A stretch of 64,000 nt of DNA from Halorussus halobius (GTDB taxonomy: Archaea; Halobacteriota; Halobacteria; Halobacteriales; Haladaptataceae): the NCBI RefSeq assembly GCF_004765805.1, contig NZ_SBIU01000003.1, positions 744,001-808,000 on the forward strand. The letters are read 5' to 3'. Both the position numbers and the translations under genes were made by a program. This document shows positions 1 through 8,280 of this stretch, piece by piece. How positions within the stretch are numbered: position 1 is the first letter of the stretch; each line of letters opens with the position of its first letter. A model generated the notes under the pieces. That model made no database searches. It saw only the letters and a program-made list of their open reading frames with translations, and had not been told where the DNA came from.

Positions 1-770
1 GCGAGCGACTCGAACGGCTCCGGGCCGAGGCGCTCGGCCGGGACGACACCGACGACCCGGTGGTGGCGGCCTTCTCCGAGCTGCGCGAGGAGTACGACAT
101 CCCCGAACGGGAGGTCGAGGTGTTCATCGACGCGATGGCCGAGGACGTCGAGACGGAGCGTTACGAGACCTACGACGAGCTCGCGTCGTACATGCGCGGG
201 TCGGCCGCGGCGGTCGGCGTGATGATGCTGTCGGTGATGGACGCCGCGAACGAGACGACCCGACCGCCGGCGGTCGCGCTGGGCGAGGCGTTCCAGTTGA
301 CCAACTTCCTGCGCGACGTGCGCGAGGACGTCGAGGACCACGGTCGCATCTACCTGCCCGCGGCCACGCTGGAGCGACACGGCGTCACGGCCGCCCAGAT
401 TCGGCGTTGCAACCCGACGAAGGGCTTTCGCGCAGCCATGGCCGAGGAACTCCGGCGGGCCGAGCGCAAGTACCGCGAGGGCGTGGCGGGCATCGAACAC
501 CTGCCCGACGACTGTCAGTTCGCGGTGCTGTACGCCGCCGTGCTGTACGCCGAACACCACCGGGGCATCCGGGCGCGGGACTACGACGTATTCGGCTCGT
601 CGCCGGAGGTCGGCGCGCTCCGCGCGGCGTGGCTGTGGGCCAGGACCCGATGGCACTGGCGGCGGAGCCGCGACCCCGTGACGGTGTTCCACCGCGTGAG
701 CGCCGTCCCGGACCGCGAAGACGGTCACGACGCTCCGGACCCCACGGGCGGCGTGCCACACGTCGAGTAG
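1..770 (+). CDS. crtB: Phytoene synthase, 5' end cut off by window edge
   Basis: Joins two geranylgeranyl diphosphates into phytoene, the first committed step of carotenoid synthesis. The frame is open from base 3, so the N-terminal part lies upstream; about 255 residues are visible. The second aspartate-rich substrate-Mg2+ motif of the squalene/phytoene synthase family is clear (QLTNFLRDVREDVEDHGRIY at about 310-370), preceded by the helix YMRGSAAAVGVMM. The first aspartate-rich motif is probably outside the window. It runs convergently into cruF with one base between the stop codons, which fits the bacterioruberin gene cluster that follows. Identity is well supported by the motif and by context. 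Confidence 0.93.
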   Translation, partial: ERLERLRAEALGRDDTDDPVVAAFSELREEYDIPEREVEVFIDAMAEDVETERYETYDELASYMRGSAAAVGVMMLSVMDAANETTRPPAVALGEAFQLTNFLRDVREDVEDHGRIYLPAATLERHGVTAAQIRRCNPTKGFRAAMAEELRRAERKYREGVAGIEHLPDDCQFAVLYAAVLYAEHHRGIRARDYDVFGSSPEVGALRAAWLWARTRWHWRRSRDPVTVFHRVSAVPDREDGHDAPDPTGGVPHVE

Positions 771-771
771 T

Positions 772-1668
772 TCAGCCCCGTTCCGGAGCGTTCCGCCCCG
801 ACGCCGCGAAGTCGAAGCGGTCGGTCCGAACGAGTCCCCCGGCGAGCGCCACGGCCAGCGCCACCGCGACCCAGTTGCCGAAGTAGACGTTCATCGCGCC
901 CCACAGCACCACGAAGCTCACGAAGTCGTCGAGCGCGAACTCACAATCCGCCAGCCGCGCCGCCACCGCCTCGCGGTCGAACCCCCACTCGACCAGCCCC
1001 AGCGCCACCAGCCCGCTGAGCACCCAGCCCGCGTAGTTCGACAGCGGGACGCCGTAGTAGGCACCCCCGGCGTCGTACGCCCAGAAGCCCAGCCCGACCG
1101 CAGCCGGGTCGAGGACGAGGTCGACCGCGAGGACGACCGCGAGCGCGGCCCCGAGCCGGACCGCACGCCCCGCGCGGGGCAGGAGGAGCAACACCAGCAG
1201 GTAGCTGTTCAACACCAGCGGGACGAAAAAGACCGGGAGCCCGACCGGGACGCCCCCGACCATGGGGCCGAGCGAGAGCTGGTAGCTGAACTCGCCGTAC
1301 GGCACGCCGTAGTGGACGCCCACGGACTCGATGGCGTAGCTGTACGCCGCGACCGCCAGCAGGCCGAGACCGGCCCGCCGGTCAACGAGGGGCGCGAGCG
1401 CGGCCGCGAGCGGCGTCCGCATCACGAGCGTCCCGAACAGCACCAGCGCGGGGTGCATCGCGAGCCACGCCGGGAGCCACCGCTCGGCGCTGGCGACGAA
1501 CAGCGCGGCCCCGACCAGCGGGAAGACCACCGCGATGGTGAACCGGTTCTGACGGACCAGCCCGGCGAATCGGGCCTCGGCCGCACGGCGGTCGAACCCC
1601 GTCGTCCCGGAGCCGCCCGACCGTCCGACGCCACCCGACTGTCCGGCGTCGTCCGACCGCTCAGACAC
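772..1668 (-). CDS. cruF: Bisanhydrobacterioruberin hydratase (CruF/DUF422 family)
   Basis: Predicted C50 carotenoid hydratase that adds water at the ends of bisanhydrobacterioruberin to give bacterioruberin, the red membrane pigment of haloarchaea. The 298-residue protein has a polar Gly/Ser-rich N-terminus and then about seven hydrophobic segments, as expected for this integral membrane family. Its start overlaps the end of lyeJ by 8 bp, so the two are co-transcribed and probably translationally coupled. The order crtD-lyeJ-cruF matches the cluster characterised in Haloarcula japonica. Assignment rests on membrane topology, length and that conserved order. Confidence 0.88.
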   Translation of the reverse strand: MSERSDDAGQSGGVGRSGGSGTTGFDRRAAEARFAGLVRQNRFTIAVVFPLVGAALFVASAERWLPAWLAMHPALVLFGTLVMRTPLAAALAPLVDRRAGLGLLAVAAYSYAIESVGVHYGVPYGEFSYQLSLGPMVGGVPVGLPVFFVPLVLNSYLLVLLLLPRAGRAVRLGAALAVVLAVDLVLDPAAVGLGFWAYDAGGAYYGVPLSNYAGWVLSGLVALGLVEWGFDREAVAARLADCEFALDDFVSFVVLWGAMNVYFGNWVAVALAVALAGGLVRTDRFDFAASGRNAPERG

Positions 1669-2527
1669 GCACGACCCTCCAGAGGCCGCCGAGCGTCAGC
1701 ACCGCGCCGACGACCGCGTTGACGGCGGGATACCACCAGTAGGCGCGCGCCACGTCGACGTCGGTCTCGGCCACGGCGACCGCGAGGACCGGGTACAGCG
1801 ACAGCAAGACGCCGGCCCGGGGGTCGAGCAGGCCGAACAGAACCGCCGCGAGGAGCCAGCACGCCGCGCAGTACGCCAGCGTCGCGCGCTCGCCCAGCGC
1901 GGTCGCGGTGGTCCGGAGTCCGGCCCGCCGGTCGGGTTCGATGTCGGGCACCGCCGAGAAGGTGTGCATCGCCATCGTCCACAGCCAGCCGGCCGCGAGC
2001 GCGAGCGCCGGGGGCTGGCGGCCCGCGAGCGCGACGTAGGCCGCCGCGCCCGGCAGGACGTACAGCCCGTTCGACACCGAGTCGAGCGGCGGGGTGGTCT
2101 TGAGCCGGAACGGCGGGCCGCTGTAGGCGTATCCCAGCGCGAGAAAGGCCAGAATCCACGCGCCGGCGGCCGGTCCCGCGCCCGCGGGGGTGAGCGCGCC
2201 CGCGGCCAGCAGGCCCGCGACCGCGAGGCCCGCCAGCCCACAGAGCGCCACGACCGCCGTGACCGCGCGGTCGCCCCGGTAGCGCGCTTCCCGGGCGTCC
2301 TCCCCCGTCTTCTTCGGGTTCTCGGCGTCGGCGTCGACGTCGAAGGCGTCGTTGACGCCGTAGAGGTAGACGTTCGCGGGCACGAGGAAGTACGCGAACA
2401 GCGCGAGCGCGGCGGGCGACAGCAGGTCGCCGACCGCCGACGCGCCGTACGCGACCCCGACGAGGACGGGTCCCGCGAGGTAGAGCCAGAAGCGCGGCCG
2501 CGAGAGCGCGAGGAGGTACCGGAGCAT
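1661..2527 (-). CDS. lyeJ: Lycopene elongase/hydratase, UbiA prenyltransferase family
   Basis: Adds C5 prenyl units to both ends of lycopene and hydrates them, turning C40 into C50 carotenoids. The 288-residue protein is polytopic. It has the two UbiA aspartate motifs: NDAFDVDAD near residues 59-67 and a second, DIEPDRRAG, near 190. The ATG at 2527 was chosen because it lies two bases after the crtD stop and gives the usual family length; longer open frames upstream run through crtD in another phase. It overlaps cruF by 8 bp. It is the middle gene of a tightly packed three-gene operon. Confidence 0.92.
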   Translation of the reverse strand: MLRYLLALSRPRFWLYLAGPVLVGVAYGASAVGDLLSPAALALFAYFLVPANVYLYGVNDAFDVDADAENPKKTGEDAREARYRGDRAVTAVVALCGLAGLAVAGLLAAGALTPAGAGPAAGAWILAFLALGYAYSGPPFRLKTTPPLDSVSNGLYVLPGAAAYVALAGRQPPALALAAGWLWTMAMHTFSAVPDIEPDRRAGLRTTATALGERATLAYCAACWLLAAVLFGLLDPRAGVLLSLYPVLAVAVAETDVDVARAYWWYPAVNAVVGAVLTLGGLWRVVRV

Positions 2528-2529
2528 CG

Positions 2530-4014
2530 CTACCCGGCGTAGTCGTCGAGGACGGCGTCGGCGGCGTGTTGGCCGCCGGTGAGACACATCGGGACGCCGA
2601 TGCCGGGCGTGGTGAACCCGCCGGTGAAGTACAGCCCCGGCACCTCCGACGAGCGGTGGCCCGGCCGGAGCGGCCCGGTCTGGCGCAGGGTGTGGGCCAG
2701 CCCGAGCGCGGTGCCTTCGCGGGAGTTGTACCGCTCGGCGAACTCCGAGACGCAGAACCGTTCCTCGACCACGATGCGGTCCCGGAGGTCGACGCCCGCG
2801 TTGGCCGTGATGTCGTCGAGAACGAGGTCCCGATAGCGCTCGCGGGTGGCCTCGTCGTCGTCGAGTCCGGGCGCGATCGGGACCAGCGCGAACAGGTTGC
2901 TGTGGCCCTCGGGCGCGACCGTGTCGTCGGTCTTGCTGGGCACGCACAGATAGTAGGCGGGGTCGTCGGGCCACGCGGGGGCGTCGAATATCTGCTCGAA
3001 GTGGTCGTCCCACTCGGTCGGCAGGACGAGCGTGTGGTGTTCGAGCGGTTCCACGTCGCCCTCGACGCCGAGATACAGCAGGAACGCGGAGGGCGCGTAG
3101 GTCCGCGAATCCCAGTAGTCGGCGTCGTACTGCCGGCTCTGGGGCGGCAGGAGTTCCTGCTCGGTGTGGGCGTAGTCGGCGTCGCTGACCACGAGGTCCG
3201 CGCGGAGGAACTCCCCGTCGGCCATCTCGACCCGGAAGTCGCCCGCCGCGCCGAGGATGGCGGTCACCTCGCTGTCGGTGCGGTACTCGACGCCCAGTTC
3301 CGAGCCGAGGTCGGCGATGCCGTCGACCACGCCGCCCATCCCGCCCTCGGGATAGTGGACGCCGAGGTTGAAGTCGACGTGGCTCATCAGGTTGTAGAGC
3401 GCGGGCGTGTTACTGGGCGACCCGCCGAGGAAGACGAGCGTGTACTGCATTATCTGCTGGAGCTTCGGGTGGTCGAAGTACTCCTCGACGTGGCCCTGCA
3501 TCGACCCGAGGAACGTCAGCCCGCGCGCGTGACGGACGACGTCGAGGTCCACGTAGTCGCGGAATCGCGGGCGGTCCTCGTAGACGAAGTGTTCCATCCC
3601 GACGTCGTAGGTCTCCTCGGCCTCCGCGAGGTAGGCGTCGAGCGCGTCGCCCGCGCCCGGCTCGTACGCCTCGAAGGCGGCCTTGGTCGCCTCGCGGTCG
3701 GCGGTGACGGTCACCTCGTCGCCGTCCTTGAAGAATATCTTGTAGTGAGGGTCCAGGTGCTCCAGTTCGTAGTAGTCGCCGGGCTCGCGGTCGAAGTGAC
3801 CGAAGAAGCGCTCGAACACGTCGGGCATCAGGTACCACGACGGTCCCATGTCGAACCGGAAGCCGTCGCGTTCGAGTACGCTGGCCCGACCGCCGAGCTG
3901 GTCGTTCTTCTCCACCACCGTCACGTCCGCGCTCGCGTCCGCGAGATAACAGGCGGTCGAGAGGCCGCCGAACCCGCTGCCGACGACCGCGACCGACCGA
4001 CCTTCGAGCGTCAT
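2530..4014 (-). CDS. crtD: Carotenoid 3,4-desaturase (phytoene desaturase family)
   Basis: FAD-dependent amine-oxidase-fold desaturase, 494 residues. The N-terminus carries the dinucleotide-binding motif VVGSGFGGLSTACYLA followed by VVEKNDQLGGRAS. The C-terminus has the second family signature, GLYFTGGFTTPGIGVPMCL. In haloarchaea the enzyme next to lyeJ and cruF introduces the 3,4 double bonds during bacterioruberin synthesis; a plain phytoene desaturase cannot be excluded from motifs alone. Start at 4014 is preferred over an upstream start 14 codons earlier, because it puts the FAD motif at the usual distance and lies 28 bp from a TATA-like box. First gene of the crtD-lyeJ-cruF operon. Confidence 0.9.
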   Translation of the reverse strand: MTLEGRSVAVVGSGFGGLSTACYLADASADVTVVEKNDQLGGRASVLERDGFRFDMGPSWYLMPDVFERFFGHFDREPGDYYELEHLDPHYKIFFKDGDEVTVTADREATKAAFEAYEPGAGDALDAYLAEAEETYDVGMEHFVYEDRPRFRDYVDLDVVRHARGLTFLGSMQGHVEEYFDHPKLQQIMQYTLVFLGGSPSNTPALYNLMSHVDFNLGVHYPEGGMGGVVDGIADLGSELGVEYRTDSEVTAILGAAGDFRVEMADGEFLRADLVVSDADYAHTEQELLPPQSRQYDADYWDSRTYAPSAFLLYLGVEGDVEPLEHHTLVLPTEWDDHFEQIFDAPAWPDDPAYYLCVPSKTDDTVAPEGHSNLFALVPIAPGLDDDEATRERYRDLVLDDITANAGVDLRDRIVVEERFCVSEFAERYNSREGTALGLAHTLRQTGPLRPGHRSSEVPGLYFTGGFTTPGIGVPMCLTGGQHAADAVLDDYAG

Positions 4015-4038
4015 GCGCGTTTCTGAGGACGGCGCGTC

Positions 4039-4045
4039 CTTAAAT
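4039..4045 (-). promoter_or_regulatory. TATA-like box for crtD operon
   Basis: Read on the minus strand this is ATTTAAG, centred 28 bp before the crtD start codon. That spacing places transcription initiation at or next to the ATG, so the crtD-lyeJ-cruF mRNA is probably leaderless. Confidence 0.6.
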
Positions 4046-4126
4046 CGACGGTACATCGTCGCGGGCAGTCGAGAACGCCACGCACCGATACCCTTTTGTC
4101 TAAACGCTTATCGTATCGAAGTACGG

Positions 4127-4435
4127 ATGAATCCGGCGAAGTTCGCCGTGGTGCTGGGCGTCGGCCTGCTCGCCGTTCTGTTCGTGGCCACACTCTACGT
4201 GGTCTGGACCCGCATCGTGGGTCTGGACCCGACCGTCGCCCAGTGGTTCGCGGCGCTGTCGACGCCCGTGCGGTCGGCGCTCGCGCTGGTCTCGGGCGTC
4301 GCGCTCGGCGCGGCGAGTCTGGCCGCGCCCACGGTCGCGGCCGGGGTCGCCGGGCTGGTGTTGCTCGCGGCCAGCGGCTTCGCGGCGGTGATGGCGTTCG
4401 AGTTGGTCCGCCAGCGCGAGCGCGCCGGAATCTGA
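4127..4435 (+). CDS. Small haloarchaeal membrane protein, unknown function
   Basis: A 102-residue hydrophobic protein with about three membrane segments: residues 5-27, 45-70 and 73-92. It ends in a short basic tail (VRQRERAGI). The ATG at 4127 was chosen because an AT-rich TATA-like stretch (CGCTTATCGTATC) lies about 20 bp upstream; the frame opens earlier, but that part is low in membrane character and overlaps the crtD promoter. Divergent from crtD and convergent with the methyltransferase. I recognise no family. Confidence 0.7.
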   Translation: MNPAKFAVVLGVGLLAVLFVATLYVVWTRIVGLDPTVAQWFAALSTPVRSALALVSGVALGAASLAAPTVAAGVAGLVLLAASGFAAVMAFELVRQRERAGI

Positions 4436-4453
4436 GTCGCGCGGACGCTCCTG

Positions 4454-5164
4454 TCACTTGGTGAGCGCGACCCGGTAGTGAACTTCCTCGGCGTCGTACC
4501 GCACGTCCGCGACCGACCAGTCGGTCGCCACGGCGGCCGCCCGGACGCGGTCCGGGCTGAACAGCCGGAAGAGGAGGACGTCGCCCACGTCGCCCTCGTA
4601 CTCGAAGTACATCACGCGGTAGCCCAGCCCCGGCGTCGGGTCCGCGCGGTAGCCCAGCATCTCGACCTCGGCCGCGCCCGCCGGGTCGTAACAGTCGAGG
4701 ACCGCCGTCGCGTCGTCGGTCGTCACGTGTGCGAGGTCGGACAGAAATCGGCGGAGACCGTCCATCGACCCCGCGAGTCCCATCTGGGTGCCGACCGCGA
4801 GCGCGGCCCCGAACCGGTCGCGGTCGAACGACTCGCGGAGCGCGAACATGTCGGCCCGCCGGGCGTCGCGGACGCCCCGCTCGCGCATGGTCTCGACGAG
4901 GTGGTCGCTCACCTCGACCGCGACCGTCTCGAACTGCTCCTGAAAGTACAGCGCGTGGCGGCCGGCACCCGCACCCATGTCGAGCAGCGGGCCGTCGAGC
5001 CGCGAGGCGACCCACCGGCCGTCGGGGTCGTCGGCGTCGAACCCCGAGAAGTAAAACTCCTCGATGGGATGCTCGCGGGTCCACTCGCCGTCGCGCTGGA
5101 CCAGTGGTTCGTCCTGCTCGCCCCGGTGGAAGTCCCGAATAGCGCGTCCGAACGGGTCTGGCAT
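4454..5164 (-). CDS. SAM-dependent class I methyltransferase
   Basis: A 236-residue protein with the class I glycine-rich SAM site LLDMGAGAGRHALYF (about residues 60-74). An acidic ribose-binding residue follows in AVEVSDHLVETMRERG, and a motif-II-like strand in GAALAVGTQMGLAG. No substrate-recognition domain is recognisable, so the methyl acceptor is unknown. It stands alone on the minus strand between a small membrane protein and btuD. A cytosolic enzyme is expected, as there is no signal peptide or membrane segment. Confidence 0.82.
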   Translation of the reverse strand: MPDPFGRAIRDFHRGEQDEPLVQRDGEWTREHPIEEFYFSGFDADDPDGRWVASRLDGPLLDMGAGAGRHALYFQEQFETVAVEVSDHLVETMRERGVRDARRADMFALRESFDRDRFGAALAVGTQMGLAGSMDGLRRFLSDLAHVTTDDATAVLDCYDPAGAAEVEMLGYRADPTPGLGYRVMYFEYEGDVGDVLLFRLFSPDRVRAAAVATDWSVADVRYDAEEVHYRVALTK

Positions 5165-5257
5165 GCGTCGAATCGCATCGGGCTGGCGGAAAAGCGTTCG
5201 TGAGAATCGGTAGCGTGCCCGCGTCGCCGGGCAGGGCGCGGGAGCGGACCTGCGAGG

Positions 5258-6523
5258 CTACTCGACTCGCGCGCCGTGGGACGCGGACGCAGCGACCGCG
5301 TCCGCGACTGCCGCCAGGAGGTCGTCCGGGCCGACCACCCGCCCGCGCTCGCGGAGTTCCCCGTAGAGGGCGGCCGCCTCGCTGCCGGCGTAGTTGCGCT
5401 CGTCGAACGACCGCTCCTCGACCACCACCACCACGGAGTCGGCCCCGCGGGCGGCCCGGAGGTTGGCGAGGTTGCCCGCGCCGACCTCCACGTCGCCCAG
5501 CACCGTCGCGTCGGCCTCGCTGACGCGCCGTTCGACCTCGGCGCGGGCCGCCTCGCCGACTGGGGCGAACGGCTCCTCGGCCACGGCGTCGAGGCCGAGG
5601 CTCCGAGCGGTTTCGAGGTCCGAATCGCCCTCGTTGAGCGCGCCGACCGACACCTCGTAGCCGGCGGCCGACAGCAGGTAGAGCAGTCGGGAGACGGTGC
5701 CGCCGCCCCCGACGACGTGGACCCGACCCTCGGGCTCGGCCTCGGCCGGGCGCTCGGGCAGCGCGGTCACGTACGTCGACCCCGTGACGGGGTGGCGCGA
5801 GACCACGGCCCGCGTGTCGAAGGCGGCTTCGAGGTGGTTCTCCGAGAGGACCGACGCCGGGTCGCCGCTGGCCCGGACCTCGCCGTCGGCGAGCAACAGC
5901 AGGTCGTCGCAGTAGTGGGCCGCGAGGTTGAGGTCGTGGATGGCCGCGACCACGGTCTTGCCGTCGTCGTCGACCAGTCGCCGGACGAGTTCGAGCGTCC
6001 GCACCTGATGGTTGATGTCGAGGCTCGCGGTGGGTTCGTCGAGCAGGAGGACGGGGGCGTCCTGTGCGAGCGCGCGCGCCAGCAGCACGCGCTGGCGCTC
6101 GCCGCCCGAGACGGCGGTGATGGGCCGGTCGGCGAGGTGGTCGACCTCGGTGCGCTCCATCGCGGCGGCCACCCGCTCGCGGTCGCGCTCGTCGGACCCC
6201 GAGAGCCGCGACCGGTGGGGATGGCGGCCCATCGCCACCACTTCCTCGACCGGGAAGTCAAAGGAGAGGTGAGTGTCCTGGGGCACGACCGCGACCCGCC
6301 GGCTGGCCTGCTTGGAGGTGAGACCCTGCACGGGGTCGTCGTCGAGTCTGACCTCGCCGCGGTCGGGGTCGAGTGCGCCGGTGACCGTTCGCAGGAGGGT
6401 GGTCTTGCCCGCGCCGTTGGGTCCGACGAGGCCGACGAACCGGCCCCGCTCGACGTGGGCGTCGACGTCGTCGAGTATCCGCGTGCCGCCGAGTTCGACC
6501 GCGACGTCGTCTATCCGTATCAT
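5258..6523 (-). CDS. btuD: Cobalamin/heme-type ABC importer ATPase with C-terminal extension
   Basis: ATPase of a BtuCDF-type importer. Walker A is GPNGAGKTTLL (about residues 34-44), the signature is SGGERQRVLLARAL, Walker B is VLLLDEPTASLD and the switch histidine is in AIHDLNLAAHYCDD. The ABC domain ends near residue 255. A further ~165 residues form an extra domain with a Rossmann-like opening (VHVVGGGGTVSRLLYLL), seen in haloarchaeal BtuD and of unknown role. The ATG at 6523 follows a good ribosome-binding site (GGAGGAG, 5 bp spacing). An intergenic repeat element of about 450 bp separates it from btuC, so it may use its own promoter. Confidence 0.9.
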   Translation of the reverse strand: MIRIDDVAVELGGTRILDDVDAHVERGRFVGLVGPNGAGKTTLLRTVTGALDPDRGEVRLDDDPVQGLTSKQASRRVAVVPQDTHLSFDFPVEEVVAMGRHPHRSRLSGSDERDRERVAAAMERTEVDHLADRPITAVSGGERQRVLLARALAQDAPVLLLDEPTASLDINHQVRTLELVRRLVDDDGKTVVAAIHDLNLAAHYCDDLLLLADGEVRASGDPASVLSENHLEAAFDTRAVVSRHPVTGSTYVTALPERPAEAEPEGRVHVVGGGGTVSRLLYLLSAAGYEVSVGALNEGDSDLETARSLGLDAVAEEPFAPVGEAARAEVERRVSEADATVLGDVEVGAGNLANLRAARGADSVVVVVEERSFDERNYAGSEAAALYGELRERGRVVGPDDLLAAVADAVAASASHGARVE

Positions 6524-6527
6524 CGAT

Positions 6528-6535
6528 TCTCCTCC
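6528..6535 (-). promoter_or_regulatory. Shine-Dalgarno site of btuD
   Basis: Minus-strand GGAGGAG lies five bases before the btuD ATG. Most genes here look leaderless, so this strong site implies a 5' leader on the btuD transcript and supports the chosen start. Confidence 0.6.
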
Positions 6536-6641
6536 GTGGCTCCGTTCGCCCGGGTCGACTCCCGCCGCGAGATGCTACGATTACTTCTTGACCCGTCCGT
6601 GATACTCCGGCTACCTTCCGAACCGGGTGGAACAACGTCCG

Positions 6642-7085
6642 GAAAGCCCCCGCCCGCTCGCTGTGTATTGTTGGCTCGGTCGGTCGCGTCTCGATTACCG
6701 TGGTGAACGACACCCCGAAAGCCCCCGCCCGCTCGCGGTCGCTCAGCGACATATCGCGGGCCTCTCTGCACCGCCCGGCCCGCGATAGCGGTCGCTGAGT
6801 CGACCACGGCCTTCGGCCGCGAGCGGGCGGCCCCTTTCAGTCCCGCCGCCACGGAGTTCGGGCGGTCGAGCGCGACCGGTGGACCGTCGGTCGAGCGCGA
6901 GTGCCACGTCCTCCCCAGCCGACTGCGTTGCTCGGCCGTCGCTTCGCTCCGGCCTGCGCTACTCGTCCACCGTCGGAGCAAGCTCCGACGAGCCGTCGGT
7001 CGCGTTCGCTCCCGAAGACCTCGCGCGGTCGGCGCGGCGCATGAACGCGCCGCGCCAGCGCGCGCCGGAGTCGGACGGTCGAACT
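6642..7085 (+). repeat. Hairpin-rich intergenic element, copy 1 (forward)
   Basis: Two leader boxes reading GAAAGCCCCCGCCCGCTCGC start at 6642 and 6717, 75 bp apart. The second opens a perfect 12-bp outer stem: CCGCCCGCTCGC at 6725-6736 with GCGAGCGGGCGG at 6819-6830. Inside is a 10-bp hairpin (ATCGCGGGCC 6753-6762 with GGCCCGCGAT 6777-6786) around loop TCTCTGCACCGCCC. A small hairpin GGCC-TTC-GGCC follows at 6808-6818, then CCCCTTTCAG. The tail to about 7085 holds GTCGGAG/CTCCGAC (6972-6989) and GGCGCGGCGC/GCGCCGCGCC (7031-7056). The tail aligns with copies at 46.1-46.3 and 48.0 kb. It separates btuC from btuD. Confidence 0.75.
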
Positions 7086-7118
7086 GAGGTGACTCCGGAA
7101 ATGGGTCCAGATACCGCC

Positions 7119-8219
7119 TCATAGCGCGTGGACCTCCCGAGTTCGGAGCAGGTAGAGGAAGAAGGGCGCGCCGAGGAACGCGGTCACGATGCCGACCGGC
7201 AGCTCGGCGGGAGCCGAGCGCGCGAGGGTGTCCGTGGCAACGAGGAAGGTCGCGCCCGCGAGCGCCGACGTGGGCAGGAGGATGCGGTGGTCCGGGCCGA
7301 CCAGCAGGCGCATGACGTGGGGCACCACCAGTCCCACGAAGCCGATGACGCCCGTGACCGCGACCGCTGCGCCGGTCATCACGCTGGCGACTGCGAGCAG
7401 GAGGCGCTTGGTGCGTTCGACCTCCACGCCGAGCGCGTGGGCGTCCTCCTCGCCGAGCAGCAGGACGTTGAGGTCCCGCGCGTACGCCAGCAGGCCGCCG
7501 AAGCCCAGCAGCGCGACCGGCAGGACGAGGGTCACGTCCGACCACGACGCCAGGTGGAGGTGGCCCATCAGCCAGAACACCGCCTGCTCCATGCTCTCGC
7601 CGCTCTGGAGCAACAGGAACGAGACCACCGCCCCGAGGAACGTCTGGACGGCCACGCCCGCCAGCAGGAGCGTCGCCACCGGGGTCCGACCGCCCTCGGT
7701 CGCCAGCAGGTACACCCCGAACGCGGCCCCGATCGCGCCGAGGAACGCCGCCGTCGGGAGCGCGAGCGGGACCGCGTACGGCAACGCGATGGTCGCCACC
7801 GCGCCCACGGCCGCGCCCGACGAGACGCCGATGATGGAGGGGTCCGCCATCGGATTCCGGAAGAAGCCCTGCATCACGACGCCCGCCGTCGCGAGCGCGA
7901 ACCCCACCACCCCACCCAGCGCGATGCGGGGCAGTCGGACCACGGTGACGATGGTAGTGGCGGCGTCGGCCACGCCGAACTCGAACAGGGGCGCGAACTC
8001 CACGGCCAGCGTCGGAATCGTCAGCCCCGCGCCCGCGACCCGGAGCGTCTGCTCGCCGACCCCGACGCCCACCGGAATCGCGAGGGCGTTCAACAGCACC
8101 TTCGCCACCACGAGGTAGTCGAGTTCCACGGGGCCGATGGCGGCGCTGACGACGACGACCACCGCCAGCGTGGCGACCAGTCCGGTCGACCACCCGACCA
8201 CTCGCGCGGCGTCACGCAT
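7119..8219 (-). CDS. btuC: Cobalamin/heme-type ABC importer permease
   Basis: FecCD/BtuC-family permease of 366 residues with about ten membrane helices. It carries the family segment [18 protein letters not shown]. It also has the cytoplasmic coupling region around [21 protein letters not shown] and the ending [19 protein letters not shown]. The substrate pore pairs with the BtuF binding protein encoded divergently and with the BtuD ATPase downstream. The ATG at 8219 was chosen for its distance of about 27 bp from the shared AT-rich box. A frame that continues further upstream covers the promoter and btuF start and lacks a membrane signal there. Confidence 0.92.
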   Translation of the reverse strand: MRDAARVVGWSTGLVATLAVVVVVSAAIGPVELDYLVVAKVLLNALAIPVGVGVGEQTLRVAGAGLTIPTLAVEFAPLFEFGVADAATTIVTVVRLPRIALGGVVGFALATAGVVMQGFFRNPMADPSIIGVSSGAAVGAVATIALPYAVPLALPTAAFLGAIGAAFGVYLLATEGGRTPVATLLLAGVAVQTFLGAVVSFLLLQSGESMEQAVFWLMGHLHLASWSDVTLVLPVALLGFGGLLAYARDLNVLLLGEEDAHALGVEVERTKRLLLAVASVMTGAAVAVTGVIGFVGLVVPHVMRLLVGPDHRILLPTSALAGATFLVATDTLARSAPAELPVGIVTAFLGAPFFLYLLRTREVHAL

Positions 8220-8244
8220 GATTTGAAACCGAGTTTGCTTTAGG

Positions 8245-8256
8245 TAAATACTTATT
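8245..8256. promoter_or_regulatory. Shared divergent promoter of btuC and btuF
   Basis: The AT-rich block TAAATACTTATT sits between the two divergent starts. Its left half is about 27 bp from the btuC ATG and its right half about 28 bp from the btuF ATG. One short region could therefore hold overlapping TATA boxes for both genes. A GGAGGTG ribosome-binding site at 8267-8273 precedes btuF, so btuF may instead have a short leader. No cobalamin riboswitch is seen. Confidence 0.6.
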
Positions 8257-8280
8257 GGATACTCCCGGAGGTGGGGACGC

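Noticed and set aside
6642-7085. Insertion sequence with transposase
   Set aside because: None of the element copies contains a reading frame with transposase or TnpB features, and no target-site duplication is evident.
8220-8280. Cobalamin riboswitch before btuF or btuC
   Set aside because: Only 61 bp separate the two start codons, filled by promoter elements; there is no room for the aptamer and such riboswitches are not known from haloarchaea.
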